Below, piece by piece: positions 1 through 12,560 of a stretch of 64,000 nt of DNA. Each line of letters starts with the position of its first letter. The stretch's first letter is position 1. The stretch is from positions 25,012,290-25,076,289 of the forward strand of contig OZ020489.1 of the NCBI GenBank assembly GCA_963971405.1, read 5' to 3'. This DNA is from Psococerastis gibbosa (Eukaryota > Arthropoda > Insecta > Psocodea > Psocidae). The notes below the pieces were generated by a model that had not been told where the DNA came from, searched no databases, and saw only the letters and a program-made list of their open reading frames with translations. The position numbers were made by a program, and so were the translations under genes.

Positions 1-1464
1 TTGCTTATCTCAGCAGATACCATCACACGTCAGCGTTTTAAGGGAAAGATATTGCCTCTAATTCAGTCACATACTGTTTAGATGAAAGAGGCTCCTTTAA
101 ATCGTCAAGGAAATATCCGCCAATCAAATCGCGCAGTAGGCAAGTTAAGTGTTGACCTTTCCTATGGGCTCTTCGTCGATTGGCCTCTTAATTTCGAAAG
201 AAAGAGCAATTAAATACAGTCGTTGCTTCATTTGAATCATGCAGATCTAAAGCGAAACTATAAACAATACGATTGTTATACAATAGCAACCCAACAAGAG
301 AAGATGGTGCGAAAAATCAACAGATCGGTCATTAGATAAAAAGATGAGCAACACTTTGCAGTGGTTGCCAAAACTTAGCAAATATACCACTATTGGTCCA
401 GAGTTGAGATCACGAAAGTGCTCCAGAAACGATAATAAGCTCTTGAGCATTGTCTAAGTTGGGATAAAAAGATCAACATCTTGAGGTAGGTTTGCGTCCA
501 ATCATTTTCGCCTTCCCAGGAAGTGGATGGATGGGAGTAGAGATATTATCTGTCGACCTAAAGGCCATTTATACCTGTGTAGAGGAGCTTAATCGTGAGT
601 TCAAAGAGGCGGGGAAATTCACGCTAGTTGCCCAAAACCTATTTGCAAAGATTGATGCATTCAGAAACGGTAACATTATGAGGATCGGAATCGTGCGGGC
701 GTCTTTCTTGTTTTGGTTTCCAAATCCAATCGGGTCGGTAAAAGGTGAGGAGGGACGTGTGGGTGTTGCATTACTGGCGGCAGTTTCTTCTTTATCCGGC
801 ACATAAAAGATTTTATCTCCAAAGGAAGCGACTGCCTTTGTTTATCAACAGGTGGCGCTAGTGTGGGTGACACTTTCTTTTGCTTTGCTAATTGTTTATA
901 TACGCAAGTAAGATGCTATTCAAGACGGAGGTTCGTTATCCTGAGAACGCTGTCTTTTTGGATAGATAGTTTTTGTGTAGGTAGGCCTACTGTAGGAAGA
1001 GCTTGTGAGTCTTACAGTCCTGTTTAATGGAGGAGACAACCAAGAAATACTAGCTAAAACGACTAAAAAATTGATTTATTGATTTTGGAAAGATTGAATA
1101 TCCATTGGCTACAACTACGTTACATTGTCTTCATACTGAGGAGCGTTCCTTCCTTTATAATTTTGCTTGTCTCGCTCGATGAGGACCTTCCGATTTTCGA
1201 CACACTCGGCTCAGGTTTCCATGCCTTGGGGTCCGTCCAAAATAACCTTCATTTGAACTATATACTTTATGAACTATATATATTTTGGACAGTATGTATG
1301 CATACGTGGTAATCACCCACATTTTACTAATTATGCTAATAACTGATTTATAACAACACACCATTTGAGGTGAAACAATTTCCTGTCTGCTAATTTAGGT
1401 AGATATCAGGAAGACGATAATGTAGTTTCTAAGTTCTCAGTGCAAATGATAGGTAACAGCAACT
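1..1464. other. Unassigned
   Basis: No convincing gene or repeat. An open frame at 492-806 has no recognisable motif and no exon signals I trust. Confidence 0.5.
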
Positions 1465-1778
1465 GCGCAGATAGTTTGAATCTGCCACAAGTATGGCAGG
1501 AACAAACTCAATAACAATGACAGAACTACCCGATGACTGATTGTGATGATATTTTAAAATAAAATAAATAAGGACTTTTTATTGTTTCTATTACTAAGCC
1601 AACCCAGCGGAGTGAGGGCAGATAGTTTGAATCTGCCACAAGTATGGCAAGAACAAGCTCAATAACAATGACAAAACTACCCGATGACTGATTGTGATGA
1701 TATTTTAAAATAAAATAAATAAATAAATAAGGACTTTTATTGTTTCTATTACTAAGCCAACCTAGCGGAGTGAGGGCT
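1465..1778. repeat. Direct duplication of ~150 bp made of LINE-like 3' tail and SINE-B tail
   Basis: AGATAGTTTGAATCTGCCAC starts at about 1470 and again at about 1620. Each is followed by CAATAACAATGAC, CTACCCGATGACTGATTG, an ATTTTAAAATAAAATAAATA tail and CTATTACTAAGCCAACC. The AATGACAGAACTACC part also follows the LINE fragment at 24353-24709, so it is probably that LINE's 3' end. Confidence 0.75.
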
Positions 1779-1880
1779 ATAAAGCTAAACTGAACTAGGA
1801 AGGCCTGGGACCGCCTGCTTTACATGCCCTCCGAAGCATGGCCAGAAAATGTAGCCAGTGTGAGACTCGAACCAACAACC
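1745..1880 (-). repeat. SINE-like repeat 'B' (minus orientation)
   Basis: Reverse complement contains GGTTCGAGTCTCACACTGGC, TTCTGGCCATGCTTCGGAG and CTCCGCTAGGTTGGCTTAG followed by an AGTCCTTATTTATTTA tail (at 1722-1737). This is the best view of the tRNA-like B box in this family. Confidence 0.7.
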
Positions 1881-2281
1881 TTTCGGGCGATTTTACTTAA
1901 ATATTAATTACTTAATTTAAGCTATCCCAAAATCTGTACGGTAAATCTTATTCTTTTATGTTGCTAAGTAGATTTACTTGCTTACCAAATAATTGTAGAG
2001 TCACCATCGTTGCGTTGGGTGCTGTGGTCCTGCAAATAAAGGGAAATTTTATTAGTCACACAAACATACAATACGAATGGATTGTAAAATTATACGGTAC
2101 ATTAATATAACTTCAATGGAATACAATAATATAGTAAATAATCTAAATATATAAAAATATATAAATACATTTTTTGGGGGCTGATCTGAATCCCATTTTA
2201 TTTATTGCATACTGGAGGGCATAACCATTTTTTCAGTGTCCATTATCTTTCATTTTGTTTTTTGTTTCCTGGAGTTAGGCA

Positions 2282-2517
2282 CTACATTCTGACACTGTTG
2301 CATAAACTTATTTTTACAGAGCTGACAGAACTTCCCAAGTTTTTATTTTGTAGTAGACTACCCAATTGAATCTGTGTAGGGCTTTTGGCTATATTTTTTA
2401 GCAGAGGCAGGGTAATGTGAGTAGATTTTTCAATTTTCTCTAATAGTTCTGGGCTAAGAGGGGAGGCGTGACCCTCGTGATCACCATATACTGTTTCAAA
2501 ATTTAATGACGCCAATC
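2282..2517 (-). CDS. Possible 3'-terminal exon of an unidentified host gene
   Basis: Minus-strand open frame that follows a plausible acceptor (AATCTTTCAG, ending at 2518) and runs about 78 codons to a stop at 2282. The peptide contains NFETVYGDHEGHASPLSPEL and HITLPLLKNIAKSPTQIQLG and is unlike the low-complexity noise frames nearby. About 80 bases downstream on the same strand is AATAAATAAAATGGG (around 2195-2210), a possible polyadenylation signal. I do not recognise the protein. It could equally be the tail of an unrecognised transposon gene or a chance frame. No upstream exon was found on the minus strand within the next 2 kb. Confidence 0.3.
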
Positions 2518-3384
2518 CTGAAAGATTCATTATAAAATTTAAAAGATTAAAACAGGAAACCAAAACCATGCATCCCAATTTTTATTTTTTGTGAATAATT
2601 AGGGCATTTAATTAATTTTTTACATGGTATATTACAATCAGTCGGGAACCCATACTGTATGTTATCTTGATCCAGGATTTCGTCAGGGTTACCCAAGCGT
2701 CAGAAGTGGAATACAATACAGACAATCCAACTGCATAAGAATTGAGGGCAAATTTGTGTAACTCTTACAGTGTTGAGTCTTTGTCGACTCCGCAGAAAGT
2801 TCCCACAATTATATGTAGGTGTGTAGATCTGACTGGCCAATTAAGCAAATTACAGGTTTAAATGTGTCGAGGGTGGGCAACTCCTTCATTGCCGCTCTGC
2901 GGAGTCAGATAATCTTGACACGAGCTGATTAAACACTATCCCTTTCCCATATTGCCCCCCCCCCCCACTATTGATCACCCATCACAGACAACATCACAGG
3001 ATCTGAAGGGAGAATAACTGCGAATGATCACAAACGTCCAGGAACTTACGCAGTATGATGTGTGATCAAAAAATGAATTAGGGCAATACGAATGAATCTT
3101 CTACTTATAAAGCTTCAAGGTAAATCATTCCAAATTGTTTGTACACAAATGGTTTTTATTGTGGAATTAATTAATTTATCGTTCAAACCTCCGATCCAAT
3201 TCCAACACACCCTAGCCCTTTTGGTGTCTGGATGCTTATTAATATAATGAAGTGTGAGGGCATGCAGTTGCCTCCAACCATTGAGTACGAAAATTCCTTT
3301 TTATATACTCTGAGCGACTCTGAGAGAATCTTAATTCTTCTTTCCTACTAATTATATACTCGCATGCCGAAAAAGATATGCGAA

Positions 3385-3558
3385 GCTAGCATGACAGGTA
3401 GACGACTGGCCGGACGTCCTCGAAAACGCTGGAAGGATGAGTAATTGGAAACTGACTTTCGCTAGTTGGGAGTTTGTAGATTAAGAAGCATTGTTCTAAA
3501 CCGAGATGACAGGAGGAGTGTTGTCGAGCAGGTCAAAGCTCATCAAGGGCTGTAGAGC
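3385..3558 (+). pseudogene. LINE (non-LTR retrotransposon) C-terminal fragment, decayed
   Basis: Encodes GRPRKRWKDE followed by a stop, then LETDFR, another stop and LGVCRL, ending ..EQVKAHQGL, a stop and a GAA-rich tail (AGCCAGAAGAAGAAGAAG). The GRPRKRW..ELETDLRELG pattern is typical of the extreme C-terminus of many LINE reverse-transcriptase proteins. Sister copies lie at 28580-28747 and 47285-47455 (minus). Confidence 0.65.
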
Positions 3559-3559
3559 C

Positions 3560-5419
3560 AGAAGAAGAAGAAGAAGACGACTTTATTACATATTATCAAT
3601 ATTAGGGGTGAAATTTAATTTCTTGTGCCTACTAGGTTTTCCTTTGTCCCTTAAAATGACAGCTATTAGTCTATGACTAGCCCATAGCTGTTGACATCCT
3701 CATGGTTTGACCTATTTCTTGAAGAAGTAACCGTGAACAGAGTAAGTACTTCCCACTTTTATATGGACCTCCATTAACTGTACACAACTAAGCAATCATC
3801 TCTAATGAATGATGAATGGTAAACCATGAAAAACGCTATTATCGAAGCTTAAAAGCAGATGTGAGATTATTACGCATGCAGCAGGTTCTACCTATGGTGA
3901 TGTAATAGGATGTTCCCATTACATATTTTGAATACGTACGCTATGGTAATGGGAAGGAGGATAGGTATGCCACAGATGCAGACTCCATATTCGTATGGTA
4001 ACTCTAGGCTAAAGGTCAGGTATGGTATGTTTGTTGTGTTTTTAGGCTAGCACATACCAATGTAGGGATTGTCGAGCGCGAGTAGCTTTGAAATCACACA
4101 TTTCATTTCTATTCTTTATTCCTTGAGAGATTACCATTGTTCCAGCTATTGTCCTGAATGATCGTGAGTTATTTGTTGTCCCTTTGTCGGGATATTTTAT
4201 AAAATTGTGTGTCACAGACGTGCGCACGCGGCACTAAGGGGGAAGAGGAAGAAGTGTGTCACAGACATATGCTTTAACAGAGCTTTGCCTGACCCTGGAT
4301 TTTTCTACCACCCAAATTAGTGAATCACGCAAGGCAAGACAAAGAAGGATTAATTTTTTTCTGCCTCCCTAAGAAAAATTCACCCCCAAGAAAGGTAAGT
4401 TAAAAAAAATAGGAAAACAAGCCACAAGGATTGTTAATACTTATTCTAATCGTAAAAAAAACTTTGCGTATCAGTGTGGTTATGTTTTTATAATTTTATA
4501 ATGTTCGATAAATGTTACTCTTTGGTTAATAAATGGCGCGGGAATTTACCTTTCATTAAGCCATGTAAAAGTGGGCGTTGGGAATTCGTTTTCTTTATTT
4601 CTTGTAAAAGGTATATCGTAAAAAAAGAGGTGCCCCCCCCCCCAGCTAAAGCTGAATTAACACCACTACCTGAGACGCAAGCACCTCTTACATCGCCACT
4701 GATAAAATGTGACTTTAGAAATGAACTAAACGTTTGTGAGGGTTTCTTACATAGTTCAACGTTTCCGGAAACAATATTTTCCTAACTTTCGAATTTCGCC
4801 GTAAAATCATACCACTAGTATTTTATAAAGCCTCCCATGAAATCAATGAGGTGGCACCTGCCAATGAAATCAACCTTGACTGCAGGTTGCAGCAATAATA
4901 TTTAACCTCCAACAGGCAGCATCAGAAAAATTCCAAACATACAAAAAATCATCATCACCATCATCAAGAAATCATTGCGAAAATTCGATAACACATGTCC
5001 TTTCTCGTCATCACGATTTGCACGTGTGGAATCCTCGTGAACTTTTGCTCCCCACCCCTGTGTATAGGTCACATGCCCACAGACCGTGGGAATAGATGAG
5101 CAGCCCAATGTCAACATGCCCTATGAGCCTTTCATCCTGGCTACAGGTCACGACGTCGGCACGCAACAACCTTCAAGGCCGTCCCCACACGTACTCGACA
5201 TAGGCTAATTACACATCTGCAAAAAGTATAATTTTCGCGCCTTTTTTATGGTATGGAAATGAAAAATTCAGGTTCTGTTTTTTAGTGCATAATATCATCA
5301 ATTCTTCTGGGGGGAGGGGGGGGGGGTCAACTGGGTGCTAGTCTGCTAGTCTTGATTGATATTTCAAGTTGCCTTTCAGATATGGAATAGAATAGAATAG
5401 AACTTCCCACTTGTTTCTA
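3560..5419. other. Unassigned intergenic DNA
   Basis: AT-rich sequence with short homopolymers. Frames at 4042-4227 and 4474-4785 look like chance. 1881-2281 and 2518-3384 are likewise unassigned apart from the possible polyadenylation signal near 2200. Confidence 0.5.
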
Positions 5420-5815
5420 TTTATGGCTGAGTGTTCTAAGTGTTTTGTAAACAAGAAATTTTGCTGATTTTTTGACGAAAATAATTTATTGCTCATTCCA
5501 CAGATACAAAGATAACAAAGTGAACAGATAAAAAGCTAATAAAAAATCCAAGTTATCGCAGGAAGGTTTTATTTTCTGAACTAAAATATTATTACCTTAA
5601 AAAAAATTGGATAAAGAGCTTTAAACCCATTTTGTAGCACAGTAAATTTGTAAGGGAAATGGGCAGCTTTCACAGAAAGCTCGTATTTTTTAAGATTTTT
5701 TCATCTGTTCCCTTTTATATCTTTGTGGCTGTGGAATAGCAATTATTTAATTTCGTCCAAAAATTACGATAATTTCTTGTTTACAAAACATTTTGAACAC
5801 TCAACCTTAACTATG
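5420..5815. repeat. Degenerate fold-back repeat
   Basis: The left arm GAGTGTTCTAAGTGTTTTGT, AAACAAGAAAT, CATTCCACAGATACAAAGAT, GAACAGATAAAAA pairs with the right arm TTTTTTCATCTGTTCC, ATCTTTGTGGCTGTGGAAT, ATTTCTTGTTTACAAAACAT, TTGAACACTC. Each arm is about 130 bp with many mismatches, around a ~130-bp centre. Confidence 0.75.
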
Positions 5816-6149
5816 GAATGTGTGGAGTGCTGACCCACTGTATGTACAGTAGCTGACGCTAAAACACGCATTGAATATTGAGCGTTGGCCTATTACTTTG
5901 TATTGGTTTTTCAAACGCAGGGGTCAGCCCCCAGTGTTCCCAAATGATGGCCACGGAATACCCTAATCAGCATCGGTGTGTTTTGCCGTTGTGTAAGGTA
6001 GTTAAGGGAGAACCGGATGTTGCTTGTTGCTTGGACGCGTACATGGAAATTTTGAGGGGGGGGGGGGGCGGCTAGACCTGTCTTGAAGCTGTCTTGAATT
6101 TAGACAATCTACATCTAAAATTTTAGCTTTTGGTACTGTAATAGTTTCA

Positions 6150-6542
6150 TGATATACAATTGTCCATGGTTGAATATCGGCTGCCTGTAGATTTTCCCTA
6201 TCCTAAAAATTGATCAATGGAACAATTGCATAGTCTGCAATGGGCAGAGCTATAATTTACGATAATACTATGCTATGCAATGCCAAGGGGTTGGGGTTCG
6301 GATTATCCATAACATATTAAAAAGAACAATTGTGTCTACAAAGACTAAATCGTTTTATTACTTAGCACGTATACAGTACGTTAAGTTAGAAACCATAGAT
6401 AGAAAAACTCCCCGGAAAAATATTGTTTTTAGTGATTTTTCATGGAAATTGAGAATTTTTAATTTTTTATACACCACTGAACCAAGGGGGTTGCGACCTA
6501 GTGGGTTTTGTAAATATTAAAAGTGCTACGATATAGATGTGC

Positions 6543-6583
<41 letters not shown>

Positions 6584-6885
6584 TCGAAGTCATTTTAGAG
6601 AAACAAATTCTTTAGTAGTTTTTGAGTAGTTTTTGTAGCCTTTGGGGCACAGCCCCCTCCCCCCCCCCCCTCATAAAGGAATTATCCAAAAATTGAAAAA
6701 ACCTTCCACTGGACATTATTTTTGTGAACCTACAGTACAAGCCGAATTTCATCAAATTCTATTGAGTTGCATGGCCGCAAATCGAGTTACAGGCAGACCA
6801 ACATTTCGTAAAAACCTTTTTTTGTTCCTTGAACCTCAAGACGTGAAAACCCGTTGAGATCTCGAAGTCAAACATTTCGGCCGCC
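6150..6885 (-). repeat. GCTTTCC family-related element, old minus copy
   Basis: Shares GATTTTCCCTATCC..TTGATCAATGGAACAATTGC with 58985-59065 and TTTGTGAACCTACAG..ATTTCATCAAATT, ACATTTCGTAAAAACC and CTCAAGACGTGAAAACCC with the family 5' half. Contains a 35-bp A run (6546-6580) and a C run (6659-6670). Confidence 0.5.
6546..6580. repeat. Poly(A) tract of 35 bp
   Basis: Uninterrupted A run inside the old GCTTTCC-type repeat. No LINE/SINE sequence was recognised immediately upstream, so it may be a slippage expansion. Confidence 0.9.
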
Positions 6886-7678
6886 ACAAAACTTTTAAAA
6901 AATATTAAAATATTAAATATTTTTGTTTAATAAAAAAACGACCATAAATCAATAAAATACGATATCTTCTTGTAGGTACAGCCGTATTTTTTACTGTATA
7001 GCATAATATACCTAACATAACCTAGGTAGTATGTTTCTAAAACTGATTGTACAGTATGTACTGCTATTGTGCAATTGCAAGCGAGTTCAAGGCTGTTCTC
7101 TGGAGACTATTAATATTCCAGCTTTTTTCTTAAGTTTATGAATGAATGTCATAAAAGATGATAGCCTACCACCATAAGGCAATAAAATATCTTTTTGCTG
7201 CGAATAGTCTAACCGCGATATCTTTATGTTGTGCAATGGCAAGACAGTTTACGGCCGTTCCCACATTATATGTACGCTATCTACTTAAATATATTTGTAA
7301 ACAGTAATTAGACCTGGGGAGAAAACTAAATTTCGCGCCCTTTTCTAAGGTACAAAAATAAAATTAATGCAAAAAGTCTCCTTTTTTGACATTTTTAGTT
7401 GTTCTTATTAGTTTTCTTTTTACCAGTTGGTGCGAGTACATTCAAGGATCTAATTACGGTGATCAAGTTCAGTGTAATAATTTTATAATGAGTTTTGTGA
7501 ATGGTGTGAAAATGCACTGCATGTTCCTAATGCTCATTAGCCTGTATGGCTAAATAGTTGTCAGGGTCTGGCCTTACAGGGGCAGGCAGGTAGGTATTGT
7601 ACAATATGGTGGCTTAAGTTATAATACTGTATGTTGCAACGTCTAGACGAACTTTTTTTTATTGGTCGGCCCTGATTA

Positions 7679-7856
7679 GGCGGCTATTCCATCTGTCAAT
7701 AATCCGTCATTTGCGCATCAATAATAAGTTTCTACCATATTATAACTTAATTCATAATAGATAAGTTAAGTATCTACATAATAGTCTCCTTAAAACAAAC
7801 ATCTCATCAATTTTTGATGCACAAATGACGGATTATTGACAGATTGAATAGCCGCC
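7679..7856. mobile_element. GGCG palindromic MITE, copy 1 (TACTTAAC subfamily)
   Basis: Starts GGCGGCTATTCC, ends GAATAGCCGCC, flanked by TTA on both sides. The arms pair through AATAATCCGTCATTTG; the middle carries TACCATATTATAACTTAA and GTATCTACATAATAGTCTCC, shared with copies at 37629, 48168 and 54854. Confidence 0.85.
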
Positions 7857-8536
7857 TTACACACTAATATTAATTATTCAATCCATTATTTATTCGATTG
7901 AAGAAATATTTGGAATGTTTATGTTTAAGTATACGATTTCAATCTGAATTTAGGTAGTTCTATTACACTTTCCAATTTTTCATAGACCCATAGTTATTGG
8001 GTTCAATATTGGAACAGATCTAATATTCGAGAGTGTGATGGGGGGGGGGATTGAGAAGTGATTTTTATTGATTAAGAAGATAATTAATTTAATGGGCCAT
8101 CAAAATTCTCCGTAATTTTGAAAATATTTAATATTATGCTTTTGGCGCCGAGTAATTTTATCGTTTTATGTGACCAGCGTAGATGGGTTAGTTTGATCAT
8201 TCCTCCCCGTATCGATATCCTAGCTATTCACTAACCGCCCTCACACTCCTGCTTATGCTAATCAGATCAGAACAAGTGTTTGCACGTTCGGCTTTTGGTA
8301 ATCTCAGCTCGGATGTACGTTTTCAGTGAGACAGTTGTTCATATCATACCGGTCACATTTTGCTTATATAAATATGTAGTCGCTTCACATTTTGATCAAT
8401 ACTTAAAAAAAACATGAAGTTTTTGAGACAGTTGGAGCGAACGAGTATTCGTTGCGCTCTGGTGATCCCAGCACGCCTTTTTGGCTTTGTGGCACCGGTT
8501 CAGTATAATTTGTTATGTTTTTTTGATAAATACACG

Positions 8537-8537
<1 letters not shown>

Positions 8538-8570
<33 letters not shown>

Positions 8571-8571
8571 T
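8538..8571. repeat. (ATT)n microsatellite
   Basis: Eleven consecutive ATT units. Confidence 0.95.
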
Positions 8572-8775
8572 AAGTGTAATTTTATATTAAGGTCTAGTCT
8601 ATATTTTAGAGAAAAAAAAACTGACCTAATATTCTTTATTTATAATTAATTTTGTCAATAGGATAGAATCAAAACCAATTAAAAAGACTACTGGGGATGG
8701 TTCTTCTTGTATCATGTGACCGGAAAGTTGTAGCAGCAATTTTAATTGGTTCAGATATTGATATTGCCAACGGCC

Positions 8776-8990
8776 TTACCATGTTGATTCCATTAGAGCA
8801 GAGCATGTTTCAAACTGCGGCAACTTGGTAGTGTGCACAGCGTTGGCAGGGGAACCTGGTGGGACATGATAACTCGCTCAGGCAGTATAAGTCGAGTCCT
8901 GGTCACCTCCGATTTAATCGTGTGACTTTACCATGTTCCCCAAGTGGTTCGGAATCCACTATAATCAGGAGGTCCACCCTGTTAGTCAAC
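8776..8990 (+). repeat. Dispersed repeat 'C' (GGTTCGGAATCC), copy 1
   Basis: CAACTTGGTAGTGTGCACAG, CCTGGTCACCTCCG, CAAGTGGTTCGGAATCCACT and ATAATCAGGAGGTCCAC recur in reverse at 39770-39965. The tRNA-like GGTTCGGAATCC suggests a SINE, but no A box was found. Confidence 0.65.
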
Positions 8991-11191
8991 TCCCCTTTCC
9001 CCGAGGTGAAAGAGTCTGCCCTTAGGATGCCTCAAGTTAACAAACAGACTCACCCCCCCCCCCGCCCCCCGCCAGGCTGACAGGGTTGCTTAAAGCAGAA
9101 ATGCTGAAGGCAGGCGTTAGAAACAACAACAACAGATATTGGTCATAAAAAGCTGCAGACTGAGTTATTGTTGTATACAATATACTTGGACTTCGACAAA
9201 CTTCTACCGCATGTTTCACTGTGTTTTAGTAGAACTAATTCTGTTTTTTTAACGCCCCCGCATACAACATACCCGTCATACCCTTCCTTTCCTTGAGGCT
9301 AAACAATATAGTTGTCAATCAATGCATTACTTTTGAAGGAATTAATTCCAATTTCTCATTCGTCCTATTATTTCCAACTTCCTCAAAATCCTCAATTTAA
9401 AAAATAAACCCATTTTAAGCAAAATTAACCGAAAATGATCATTCTTATTCTAGAGCATGTTCGTTTTTTTGATTCGTTTTAAAAAAAAAAAACGTCCTGT
9501 GACAATGACATCAAAAATATGTTTATTTATCCAGCGCCGCTGCCACCGTGGAAAGAGCAACAACTAATTTTTATGTAATACTGACGAAGATATACAGTAA
9601 GTGGGGATTGGCAGGTTTTCAAATAGACTATTTTTAAGTCATCCACTGCAATAAAATAAAGTTTAGATTTTACAGACAAAATTCTACTGACAAATAATTA
9701 ATAAATAAAAAGAAAATACAATCCTCAAACGGGGTGCCATGACATACAGGTAGCGTAGTCAGATAATTAAGGGCCCTTTTCAACCTAAAACTACTAACTT
9801 ATCATAATTTACACCTAGAAAAAAATAATGATGAAGTTTGGGGTCATAGTGAAAGTCGAGCACAGGTTGAAAACTTAGGTTTTCAGAAAACCTTTCATCC
9901 CTTCCTAAAAGTTTGAATTCAGGAGCCAGCAAACCACCCAACCGCAAAATAAATAAAAAATCATGTATCTCACTTGCAGTATTAAACATTTTATTATAAT
10001 CAGCCACGTAAAATAATTTGGCCGATTGTACTTACAATGGGCTAATTTTATTCCGTTTTGTAAGTTTTATTTTTATTGTTGTTATTAGCTATTTAAGTTA
10101 AATGTTAGATTTTAAGTGTTTATAGTTTAGTTGTGTTCAGAATTATTATTCATTTATTCATGTAATTATAATTTAATATAATTATGCATCATTCTAGATA
10201 TATTATGCATTATTGTAATAATTTATAATTTATGCATCATCCTAGTATTTCCTATAACTTAGAAACTTTCAAATTCACATTTAATTCCTTAATCTGATGT
10301 GTCACAACTAGAAAATGTTGCCAAAAATCAATTATTGGTTCATTTTCATGAGATTCTAGGCTAGATAATAGTCTCCATGGATAAATGGTGATATTTCGAT
10401 ACAATAACTTAAAAACCACAATTTATACTTCGCTGATAACACAACCGGTCTCAACCTTTTGTCATCGTCAGCTAGTAATTACGCTACAACTAAATAAAAC
10501 ACATGCACAAACAGCAAAAGACAAGTCTAGACTATATATGATTAAATGGAGGGTGTGCGTACAATTTTAATTATAACAATAATAATTAAATCAGTCAAGT
10601 AAGAATTATTGTGCTTTATTTATTTATTTTATTTTCACTTCCAATGGATTCCCCATGTCTCGTGTTAGGGTGAAACGTGATGCCAGACTAAATTTATTTG
10701 TCCGTTAGATTTAACTGTTCGGCAGATAGTTGGAGTCACCCACCCTAAATATGCGCTTGAAACATGGCAATCAATTTAACGAATTCGGAACACCACACCA
10801 TACCTTGTCGTAATATCAATTATTAGAAGAGTCTCGTTTTTTTTTTTTTTAAATTGGCAGTAATTATTATTGGAGATAAAATTGTGTGATCCATGTAAAA
10901 AACACTTTTAAACCTGTTGGACATAAATGTGACTGCCCGCTAGCAGAGGCCCTTTGGGGGTGTCACAGCCCAGCCCAGCGCCCCATTTTTTCACTAATTT
11001 TTGTACAGCCTTCGAGTAAGATTTGAAGCTCAGAACTTCTACTGGTCGCCTGACATATAAAGTCACTTGATAATCCGATGAACCCAAAACCATGCAACTT
11101 ATGTAAAATAAAAACTTAAATACTTACACTTAATAAAGTAATCCACAAACGTAAGGGTGCACTTCACGCGAGAGACTGAGGAGATAGGACA
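8991..11191. other. Unassigned intergenic DNA
   Basis: C run at 9053-9071; otherwise AT-rich with no recognisable feature. 6886-7678 and 7857-8775 are similar, apart from the ATT microsatellite. Confidence 0.5.
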
Positions 11192-11310
11192 ATGGAAGAT
11201 GGTCGGGCACGCAAGGGAAGGGGTCGGCCTAAGACCCAAATGCCAGTGAGAAGTGGGTGGAAGGGGGTCCAGGACGCGGACCCGTTGCGTAATGACCCAT
11301 CCGCGCCGTA
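11192..11310 (+). pseudogene. Possible LINE C-terminal remnant
   Basis: Reads MEDGRARKGRGRPKTQMPVR, where the RGRPKT word resembles LINE C-terminal tails (GRPKTRW). The rest (SGWKGVQDADPLRNDPSAP) does not align by eye. Weak. Confidence 0.22.
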
Positions 11311-11561
11311 CCTAAGGTACCGGCTACATACACCGGTCGCTACCTGCCATAGGCTGCCTACCTTCCTTCCGTTTTTAGGTCATTTAATTTAATAACACTT
11401 TGGCGTAGGCGACGCGACGTTGCAGCCAGAAGATTATTGCACTGATGTGGGCGGGTCAGTTATTGTCTTATTGAAACAGTTAGTTTTGTTGTTTCTACTA
11501 GCTTAAGTTCGAATGTCATCTGCTTCTGAGTCTTTCTTACACTTGACGATGAAAATTGACT

Positions 11562-11697
11562 TATTTTTATTTTTTTACCCCCAGAAGCAAACTATCAACG
11601 GGCAAGCGACCCACCGCATTTTGTTAACATTAATAACGACTACTATATATGTAAATTTAAAAGAAATAGTTGGAGCCGTTTTTGAGAAATAATTTTT
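11562..11697 (-). repeat. GCTTTCC family element, minus copy, left part (split by insertion)
   Basis: TTTTTACCCCCAGAAGCAAA through GAGCCGTTTTTGAGAAATAA is the reverse complement of the family middle. It resumes the minus copy at 12561-12872 on the far side of the inserted plus copy. Its 3' ~400 bp are absent. Confidence 0.82.
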
Positions 11698-12560
11698 GCT
11701 TTCCAATTTATACGTAGTATAAGGAAAGCTTTGTGACGGTCGAAATTTTCGATTCCGAGATTTCAACGGATTTATATGTTTTAAGGTCCCAGGAACTCAA
11801 AAAAGTGGTTTTTACGAAATGTCTGTCTGTCTGTCTCTGTCTGTCTGTCTGTGCGTCGATTTCCAGGCAGACTACTAGGTCGATTTTGATGAAATTCGGC
11901 ATGTAGGTTCACAAAAATCATACCTCGGGACCATTTTTTTTATTTTGGGCTAACTCAATTTGGGGGGGTTTTATTTTCAAAAAACTTCAAAAAAATGTCT
12001 AAAAAAATTATTTCCCAAAAACGGCTCCAACGATTTCTTTTAAATTCACATATATTGTAGTTGTGGTTAATGTTGATAAAATGCGAGGGGTCGCTTGCCC
12101 CTTGATAGTTTGCTTCTGGGGGTAAAAAAATAAAAATAACTAAATTTTAATGAAAAATGACTCAAAAATAATTTTTCTGCGACACCTTTCTATCGATGAT
12201 TTCTACCTTCAGGTATGTTTTAGGTGTTAAATTGAGTAACGAAACCGGACAGGTTGCTTTCCGAAAAAAGTATTTGGTTTTGTACAAAAAAATGTTTTTG
12301 AAAAAATGATAGAAAGAAAATTCACGCTCAAATGCATTGCGTGCCCTGCCAGTATTGCTGTGTGGTGATGTGTTGGTCTGACCTATCTAGAATTTACCTC
12401 ACCACCAGTGACGAGTGACGTCAGGTGGACACCCCCCCCCCCCCCGAGATATCGGAAATTTAACCATAGGAAAATTATTTACCATGAAATTACTCATTTT
12501 CTCTATCTACTAATTTTGATAAATTGGAAAGCATGTTCGAGTAAACTCGGACCGGTTCTT
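11698..12560 (+). repeat. GCTTTCC family element (HINE-like), complete copy inserted in another
   Basis: Begins GCTTTCCAATTTATACGTAG and ends ACTCGGACCGGTTCT. Contains the GTCT microsatellite (11821-11851), the GTCGATTTCC..GCAGACTACT core, TAACTCAATTTGGGGGGG, a C run (12432-12446) and the subterminal inverted repeat ATAAATTGGAAAGC. No coding capacity. Confidence 0.88.
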
